In this document: positions 58,549 to 64,000 of the stretch, piece after piece | Position numbering within the stretch: position 1 is the first letter of the stretch | How the letters are laid out: every line of letters begins with the position of its first letter | Source of the DNA: UBA4736 sp002404015 | GTDB lineage: Bacteria; Chloroflexota; Dormibacteria; Dormibacterales; Dormibacteraceae | Length of the DNA: 64,000 nt | Assembly: GCA_036747295.1 (NCBI GenBank) | Contig: DAIOCN010000004.1 | Coordinates: forward strand, 1-64,000 | Direction: 5' to 3' | Notes under the pieces: generated by a model | What the model saw: the letters and a program-made list of their open reading frames with translations, nothing else | What the model was told of the DNA's origin: nothing | The model's database searches: none | Made by a program: the position numbers and the translations under genes

Positions 58549-60521
58549 GCCTCTTCCTGCGAGGCCTCCTCTTGGCCGCGTCGCGACAGCTCCTCGACCA
58601 CAGTCGCGTCGGCCAGCGTTGTGGTGTCGCCAAGCTCCCGCTTCTCGGCGACATCGCGCAGCAAGCGCCGCATGATCTTGCCGGATCGAGTCTTCGGCAG
58701 CTCCGGGGTGAAGACGATGTTCGCCGGGGCCGCGAACTTGCCGATCTTCTTGCCGACGTGGTCGCGCAGCTCGCGCATCATCTCGGGTGACCCCTCGTCG
58801 CCCCCTTTGAGCGTGACGTAGGCGACGATCGCCTGCCCGGTCTGGGCGTCGTTGCGTCCTGCCACGGCGGCTTCGGCCACCTTGGGATGGTCCACCAGCG
58901 CGCTCTCCACCTCGATCGTCGAGATGCGGTGGCCGGAGACGTTCATCACGTCATCGATGCGGCCCATGAGCCAGAAGTCGCCGTCCTCGTCGATGCGGGC
59001 GCCGTCACCCACGAAGTAGATGTCCTTGTACTTGCTCCAGTACGTCTGCATATAGCGATCGTGGTCGCCGAAGATGCCCCGCAGCATGGCCGGCCAGGGC
59101 TTGCGGATCACCAGGTTGCCGCCACCTCCCGGGGGCACTGGGTTTCCCTCGCCGTCGTACACGGCGGCGTCGATGGTCGGGAACGGCTTGGTGGCGGAAC
59201 CTGGCTTCAGCGTGGTGATGCCGGGCAGGGGCGTGACCAGGATCATGCCCGTCTCGGTCTGCCACCAGGTGTCGACCACCGGGCAGCGGCTGCCCCCGAT
59301 GTTGGTGTGGTACCAGACCCAGGCCTCCGGGTTGATGGGCTCACCGACCGACCCCAGCAGCCGCAGGGAGCCCAGGTCGTGCTTCTTCGCGAACTCCGGG
59401 CCCCACTTCATGTGCGTGCGGATGGCGGTCGGGGCGGTGTAGAGGACCTCGACCTCGTAGCGCTCCACGATGGCCCACCAGCGATCCTTGTCCGGGAAGT
59501 CGGGTGTTCCCTCGTAAAGCACGCCCGTCGTGCCGTTGCAGAGGGGGCCGTAGACGATATAGCTGTGCCCGGTCACCCAACCGATGTCCGCCGCGCACCA
59601 CCAAACGGTGTCGGGCTTGATGTCAAAGATGTAGTGGTGCGTCGTCGAGACGCCGACCAGGTAGCCGGCGGTCGTGTGAACGATGCCCTTGGGCTTGGCC
59701 GTGGTCCCGCTCGTGTACATCAGGTACAGGAGGTCCTCCGCGTCCATCGGCTCGCAGGGACAGGAGCCGGGGTCGTCGGCGGCGTCGGCCGTCAACTCGT
59801 GCCACCAGTGGTCGCGGCCCTCCTGCATGGACACCTCGCCCCCCGTCCGGCGCAGCACGACGCTCTGCTTGACCTTGGGAGCGGCCGCCATGGCCTCGTC
59901 GGCGATCTTCTTGAGCGCCACCGGCTTGCCCCGCCGCCAGGCCTCGTCCTGGGTGACCAGGTACTCGCAGCCCATGTCGTTCATTCGGTCGGACAATGAG
60001 TCGGAGCTGAATCCGCCAAAGACGACCGTGTGCGGGGCGCCGATGCGGGTGCACGCCAGCATTGCTACGGGGAGCTCGGGGACCATGCCCATGTAGATAG
60101 CGACGGGCGTTCCCTTTCGTACGCCGATCTTCTTGAGGGCATTCGCGAAGCGGACGACCTCGGCCTGGAGATCTGCGAAGGTCAGCGTCCTCCGATCAGC
60201 CTCGGGCTCCCCCTCCCAGAAGTAAGCCACCTTGTCGCCCGCCCCGTTCTCGACATGGCGGTCGACGCAGTTGTAGCAGACGTTGAGCCGGCCGCCGAGG
60301 TACCACTTGGAATACGGCGGCTTCCACTCATAGAGCTTGTCGAAGGGCTCGAACCAGGTGACCCGCTTCAGAGCCTCCTCGCGCCAGAAGTCCTCGAACC
60401 CGACCTTGTAGATCTCCGCCTGGGCGTTCGCGTCCTTGCTGAACTCGGCGGGTGGCGGATAGCGACGCTCTTCCAGGAAGAGAGTGTCGATAGCGTCGCT
60501 AGAGGACGGTCCGGCGCTCAT
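58545..60521 (-). CDS. acs: Acetyl-CoA synthetase
   Basis: This 658-aa AMP-forming ligase activates acetate. It has MYTSGTTAKPKGIVHT (P-loop), DTWWQTETG, LMGRIDDVMNVSGHR and PKTRSGKIMRRLLR, whose lysine is the site inactivated by acetylation. The length matches Acs. The ATG is coupled to the aminotransferase stop (ATGA) and preceded by GAGGAG. Confidence 0.97.
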   Translation of the reverse strand: MSAGPSSSDAIDTLFLEERRYPPPAEFSKDANAQAEIYKVGFEDFWREEALKRVTWFEPFDKLYEWKPPYSKWYLGGRLNVCYNCVDRHVENGAGDKVAYFWEGEPEADRRTLTFADLQAEVVRFANALKKIGVRKGTPVAIYMGMVPELPVAMLACTRIGAPHTVVFGGFSSDSLSDRMNDMGCEYLVTQDEAWRRGKPVALKKIADEAMAAAPKVKQSVVLRRTGGEVSMQEGRDHWWHELTADAADDPGSCPCEPMDAEDLLYLMYTSGTTAKPKGIVHTTAGYLVGVSTTHHYIFDIKPDTVWWCAADIGWVTGHSYIVYGPLCNGTTGVLYEGTPDFPDKDRWWAIVERYEVEVLYTAPTAIRTHMKWGPEFAKKHDLGSLRLLGSVGEPINPEAWVWYHTNIGGSRCPVVDTWWQTETGMILVTPLPGITTLKPGSATKPFPTIDAAVYDGEGNPVPPGGGGNLVIRKPWPAMLRGIFGDHDRYMQTYWSKYKDIYFVGDGARIDEDGDFWLMGRIDDVMNVSGHRISTIEVESALVDHPKVAEAAVAGRNDAQTGQAIVAYVTLKGGDEGSPEMMRELRDHVGKKIGKFAAPANIVFTPELPKTRSGKIMRRLLRDVAEKRELGDTTTLADATVVEELSRRGQEEASQEEA

Positions 60522-61711
60522 CCATCAACTCCTCGGGCGCGCTGCTCGACATAGCCGCTTATGCGCTCCAGCCCCTTCTTGAGGTCCGCCTCGCCCTGGG
60601 TGTACGCGAGCCGGATGAAGCCCTTGCCCGCTGGTCCGAACGCGGTGCCGGGCAGCACCGCTACGCCTGCCTCCTGGAGCAACCCGTCGGCCAGGTCCTT
60701 CTCGTCGAGCCCGGTCTCCTCGATGTTGGGAAAGGCGTAGAAGGCGCCTTCCGGCCGGGTGCAGCGGACGCCGGGGATGGCGTTCAGGCCATCCACGACC
60801 AGGTCGCGTCGGGCCTGGAAGATGTGGACCATCCGCTCTACCGCCGCCGCCGACTCGGGCGACTCCCAGGCCTCGATTGCCGCCATCTGGGTGAACGCGG
60901 CCGCGCAGGACGAGGAGTTGATCATCAGGGTCTCCATCTTCGCGGCGAGCGGCTGCGGCGCCACCCCGTAGCCGAGGCGCCAGCCGCACATCGCGTACGC
61001 CTTTGACATGCCGTCCATAAGGACGGTTCGCTCCTTCATGCCGGGGGCGGCCCAGACGGAGACGTGCTCTGGACCGTACACGATCTGGGAGTAGATCTCG
61101 TCCGAGATCACCAGCAGGTCGTGCTCGGCCGCCAGCTGGGCGATGAACGCCACATCCTCCTTCGTGAGCACGCCACCGGTCGGGTTCTGAGGTGAGTTGA
61201 CGATCAGCATCCGGGTCCGCGGCGTGACCAGCGCGGCCAGCTCGTCGAGGTCCATCCGGAAGTCCTTGTCCTCGCGGAGCCGGACCGGGACCCCTTTGGC
61301 GCCGATGAACTCGACCAGCGACGCGTACACCGGGTAGCCCGGATCGGGGTAGATGACCTCGTCTCCCGGTTCGATGCAGGCCAGCAGGACGAACAGCAGG
61401 ATGTTCTTCGAGCCGGGCACCAGGACGACCTCGGTGGGGTCGACGGCGACGCCCAGCCGTCGCTCCAGGAATCCCGCGAGGGAAGCCCGGGCCTCAATGA
61501 TCCCGCCCGCCGGCGTGTAGTGCGTGTAGCCAGACTGGAGGGCCGCCACCGCCGCCTCTGTGATGTTGTCGGGGGTCGCGAAATCGGGTTCGCCGATCTC
61601 GAGGTGCACCACGTCACGGCCCTGTGCCTCAAGCTTTCGGGCGCGCGCCAGCACCTCGAAGGCGCCTTCCGTGCCCAGCCGGCTCATGCGTTCCGCGAAC
61701 CTGATGGTCAT
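60518..61711 (-). CDS. PLP-dependent aminotransferase, class I/II
   Basis: This is a 397-aa fold-type I aminotransferase. It has VVHLEIGEPDFATP at the start, NSPQNPTGGVL, and the PLP lysine in GMSKAYAMCGWRLGYG (about 235). It is related to aspartate and aromatic aminotransferases (AspC/PatA). It could complete Phe/Tyr synthesis from the nearby aromatic genes, but substrate choice cannot be read. The start is ATG 61711. It is co-transcribed with acs. Confidence 0.92.
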   Translation of the reverse strand: MTIRFAERMSRLGTEGAFEVLARARKLEAQGRDVVHLEIGEPDFATPDNITEAAVAALQSGYTHYTPAGGIIEARASLAGFLERRLGVAVDPTEVVLVPGSKNILLFVLLACIEPGDEVIYPDPGYPVYASLVEFIGAKGVPVRLREDKDFRMDLDELAALVTPRTRMLIVNSPQNPTGGVLTKEDVAFIAQLAAEHDLLVISDEIYSQIVYGPEHVSVWAAPGMKERTVLMDGMSKAYAMCGWRLGYGVAPQPLAAKMETLMINSSSCAAAFTQMAAIEAWESPESAAAVERMVHIFQARRDLVVDGLNAIPGVRCTRPEGAFYAFPNIEETGLDEKDLADGLLQEAGVAVLPGTAFGPAGKGFIRLAYTQGEADLKKGLERISGYVEQRARGVDG

Positions 61712-61911
61712 CGGTGTCCCGCTCCGGAGGGTCGTCGAGAAAGTTGTGGCAGGCACCCAAAGGGTGCCGGTCCGGGCGTCGAGGGCAAGGAAGGGGTGGC
61801 ACTAGGAGGAGCGCACTTTAAGTGCGTGACGACGACGGGCCGGGCCCCCTGACGCCGCCATCGACGTCCGGAGCCGCAAATTGCCGACGAATCTCTGGAG
61901 AGGGACACTGG
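61712..61911 (-). other. Leader region with two perfect hairpins
   Basis: This non-coding 200 bp lies between the SDR stop and the aminotransferase start. It holds GGCACCC-AAA-GGGTGCC (61752-61768) and the 15-bp palindrome CGCACTT-T-AAGTGCG (61812-61826). Neither is followed by a T-tract. They could be operators or part of a structured leader of the aminotransferase-acs mRNA. I recognise no known riboswitch. Confidence 0.5.
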
Positions 61912-62652
61912 TTAATAAATCCCCTTGAGCTCGCCACCGTCGATGCCGAGTGTCTGCCCAGTGATGTAGCCGGCCCATTTCGAGCAGAGGAAGGCGCAGG
62001 TGGCGCCGAACTCGTCCGGCTGGCCGATGCGGCCCATGGGGTGCTCCCTGGCCTTGGCGGCCAGGTCCTTATAGAGCTGGCGAACGCGGTCGGTCTCGAT
62101 CGTGCCCGGTGCCAGGTTGTTGACCGTGAGACCGCTTCCGGCGACCTCCAGCGCGAGCGTCTTGGCGGCCGCCGTCACGGCCGCGCGAAACGCGTTGGAA
62201 AGCAGGATGTTGGGGATCGGCTGGCGGACCGAGATCGACGTGATGTTCACGATCCGGCCCTGGTCCGAGCTCAGCAGGTGGGGCAGCGAGAGCTTGATCA
62301 GGCGCACGGTGCTCATGAGCGTCAGCTGGTAGCCCCGGTCCCACCCTTCCAGGTCGGTGGACTGGAAGGTGCCCGGGGGCGGCCCGCCGGCGTTGGCGAC
62401 CAGGATGTCGAGCCCACCCAGCAGCTCGATCGCCGCCTCGACGGCCCGCTCACAGCCGGTGGCCTCCGACAGGTCGGCCGTCTGGTGGCCGGCGGCGCCG
62501 ATGTCCTCGGCCGTCCTCTGCAGCTCGACCTCGCCTCGGGCGACGATGAAGACCCTGGCGCCCTCATGGGCGAGCGCCGCGGCACAGGCCCTGCCCAGGC
62601 CCTTGCTGGCGCCGGTCACGAGCGCACACCGTCCCTCGAGTCCCAGATCCAT
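61912..62652 (-). CDS. Short-chain dehydrogenase/reductase, atypical active site
   Basis: This 246-aa Rossmann protein has TGASKGLGRACA (NAD(P) site), LVANAGG and LAPGTIETDR. The usual YxxxK catalytic pair is absent: the segment reads ISVRQPIPNILLSNAFR, with Ser and Arg in the Tyr and Lys positions. A subgroup of SDR proteins shares this pattern, so it is not simply decay. AGGAGG precedes the ATG at a proper distance. The substrate is unknown. Confidence 0.9.
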   Translation of the reverse strand: MDLGLEGRCALVTGASKGLGRACAAALAHEGARVFIVARGEVELQRTAEDIGAAGHQTADLSEATGCERAVEAAIELLGGLDILVANAGGPPPGTFQSTDLEGWDRGYQLTLMSTVRLIKLSLPHLLSSDQGRIVNITSISVRQPIPNILLSNAFRAAVTAAAKTLALEVAGSGLTVNNLAPGTIETDRVRQLYKDLAAKAREHPMGRIGQPDEFGATCAFLCSKWAGYITGQTLGIDGGELKGIY

Positions 62653-62809
62653 CGCCCCTCCTAGACTGCGGCTGCTGCCGCCACGGCGTGGCTGACGTCA
62701 AAGCCGTGGGGGCCCCAGCGCAGTCCCCGCGCCGACGTCGTCAGATATCTGGCGCTCTCCCCCAGCACCGTACTAGGGTACTTCGCGGGGGCAGGGCGTT
62801 CCCAGAGGT

Positions 62810-63181
62810 ATGAGGGGTGTGAGGGTGGTCGTGCTGGCCGCGGTCGCGGGAATGGGCCTGTGCGCGGTGGCGGTCGCTGGTTTCATCGACTCCTACGCGC
62901 ACCCGACCCACGTGAGCCTCGGCTACATACCCCCCCAGCCTGCGGCCGACGCGGCGACCGGGGGCGGCGCTGCTGCGGCAGCGGTCCCCGCCGGCCAGCC
63001 CGCGACGGCGGCGCCGGCTCCCGGCACACAGGTGCCGGCGCCGCCTCCTGCGGCGGTTGAGTCAGCCCCTGTGGCGGCCGCTCCGGCTCCCGCGCAGAAG
63101 GCGATCAAGGTGGTGAAGCGCGTCCCCCCTGTCCCGGACCACGAGTCCAAGCAGCAGAACGACCACGGGGGCGGCGACTAG
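62810..63181 (+). CDS. Small exported Ala/Pro-rich protein, unknown
   Basis: This 123-aa product has an N-terminal hydrophobic segment (VVVLAAVAGMGLCAVAVAGF) acting as a signal or anchor. A linker of about 60 residues rich in Ala, Pro and Gly and a charged end (KAIKVVKRVPPVPDHESKQQND) follow. No family is recognised; codon composition is consistent with a real gene but low complexity lowers confidence. No gene is visible in 62653-62809. Confidence 0.5.
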   Translation: MRGVRVVVLAAVAGMGLCAVAVAGFIDSYAHPTHVSLGYIPPQPAADAATGGGAAAAAVPAGQPATAAPAPGTQVPAPPPAAVESAPVAAAPAPAQKAIKVVKRVPPVPDHESKQQNDHGGGD

Positions 63182-63193
63182 CAGGGACGCCTG

Positions 63194-64000
63194 CTAACCC
63201 CCCTTCGCGTTCACGTACCACTCGGTGACGTACTGGAAGCGGTCCACCGGCTGGATCACCGGGTTGGTCCGCACCCCGTGCACCCGCTTCTGCACGATAT
63301 AGGCGTAGTGCGGCTCGAACAGGAAGATGGCCGGGGCGGCGTCGGCCATCAGGTCCTGGAAGTCCGCGTACACCGGCGCCCGCGCCTTCTTGTCCGTGAC
63401 CGCCCGCCCGTCCTCCAGGTCCTTGTCGATCAGGGCCTGCTTGGGAGTCAGCGGAGAGGCGAAGTTGAGGCTCCCTGCCGCGGCGCCGGAATGCCAGAGG
63501 CTGTACTGGTCGGGGTCCGAACCGCTGTCGAACGCGGCCAGCGCCATCTGGTACTCCTTGCCAACCAGGTAGCGGCCGACCAGCACTGACGCGGGCACCG
63601 GCTGGACCTTGATCTCGACGCCCAGCGGGCGCAGCTGGGCGCTGATCGACTCGGCGACCTGGCGATACGGAAAGGCGTCGGCGGTGACCAGGGAGACGGA
63701 GAACTGGTTCCCGGAACGCTGCAGAAGAGAGCCCGCCAGCGGTTGGGTCCAGCCCGCCTGGGCGAGGCTCGCGGCCGCCGCCTTGGGGTCGTACGGGAAG
63801 CGGTCTTCGACGGCGTGCGAGTACGCCCAGTCGGTGGGCGGGATGGGCCCGACGTCCGGTTCTGCGCGGCCCTCCAGGACGTCGTGGATGATCTTTCGGC
63901 GGTCGATGGCCTGGTTCAGCGCCTGGCGGACGGCGGGCGGGTTGAAGTAGGCGGAGAGGTCGGGGGACAGGTTGAACAGCGCGGCCGCGAAGCTGAACGT
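63194..64000 (-). CDS. Oligopeptide ABC transporter substrate-binding protein (5' end outside window)
   Basis: The last 268 residues of an SBP_bac_5 (OppA/DppA-like) protein run to the right edge of the window. YFNPPAVRQALNQAIDRRKII is the family signature, followed by AAASLAQAGW, QLRPLGVEIKVQ and a C-terminal LMADAAPAIFLFEPHYAYIV. A shorter reading from GTG 63598 cuts the conserved domain and is rejected. Any permease genes should lie outside the window. Confidence 0.93.
   Translation of the reverse strand, partial: TFSFAAALFNLSPDLSAYFNPPAVRQALNQAIDRRKIIHDVLEGRAEPDVGPIPPTDWAYSHAVEDRFPYDPKAAAASLAQAGWTQPLAGSLLQRSGNQFSVSLVTADAFPYRQVAESISAQLRPLGVEIKVQPVPASVLVGRYLVGKEYQMALAAFDSGSDPDQYSLWHSGAAAGSLNFASPLTPKQALIDKDLEDGRAVTDKKARAPVYADFQDLMADAAPAIFLFEPHYAYIVQKRVHGVRTNPVIQPVDRFQYVTEWYVNAKGG

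Overview
The window is a high-GC bacterial chromosome segment. It has tightly packed genes, many 4-nt ATGA/GTGA overlaps, and many GTG/TTG starts. The partial 16S gene, the large SRP RNA beside dnaX, the R2lox-type oxidase, the UGSC selenoprotein and the apparently leaderless first genes suggest a Terrabacteria lineage. A Chloroflexota-like phylum such as Dormibacterota (AD3) is my best guess. This is inference; a 16S search would settle it. I see no phage, plasmid, CRISPR, tRNA or intact insertion sequence. No gene-free stretch exceeds 300 bases once the SRP RNA is counted.

1-18.5 kb is one long minus-strand block. From upstream (right) to downstream (left) it holds: an ABC-2 exporter pair, two ABC half-transporters (one apparently starting at CTG), a small membrane protein, a nuoJKLMN-like set, a class A penicillin-binding protein, a CDP-alcohol phosphatidyltransferase, SRP RNA, dnaX, ybaB, recR and the 5' two thirds of 16S rRNA. 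The SRP RNA-dnaX-ybaB-recR order matches Bacillus subtilis. In the nuo-like set nearly all residues normally needed for proton translocation are replaced, and no peripheral-arm gene is nearby.

18.6-29.7 kb holds two lipoproteins, then a minus-strand operon of a thioredoxin-fold enzyme, a UGSC-family selenoprotein read through an in-frame TGA, and a GNAT acetyltransferase. It runs divergently from an R2lox-like di-metal oxidase out of a 26-bp gap. A thioesterase, a secreted beta-propeller protein, mnmA and a thrC-MoaD-NIL sulfur-carrier cluster follow.

29.7-47.8 kb holds two serine peptidases or hydrolases, a phosphoesterase lipoprotein, a 4xGAF-PAS histidine kinase, a frameshifted aldo/keto reductase, trpS, a NUDIX/FAD oxidoreductase/B3-B4 set, aroA and tyrA, a TetR regulator with its probable operator, an MMPL exporter and an intact aldo/keto reductase. 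A structured non-coding repeat of about 110 bp occurs at 27.7 kb and again, inverted, at 44.4 kb.

47.9-55.6 kb is a nine-gene operon, trpEGDCFBA-aroH-aroF, in which every junction overlaps. It supplies DAHP, prephenate and tryptophan, while the separate tyrA-aroA pair covers other chorismate-pathway steps. 55.7-64 kb holds a proline racemase homologue, an HhH-GPD protein and amidase diverging from a 20-bp gap, acetyl-CoA synthetase with an aminotransferase, an SDR, a small exported protein and the end of an oligopeptide-binding protein.
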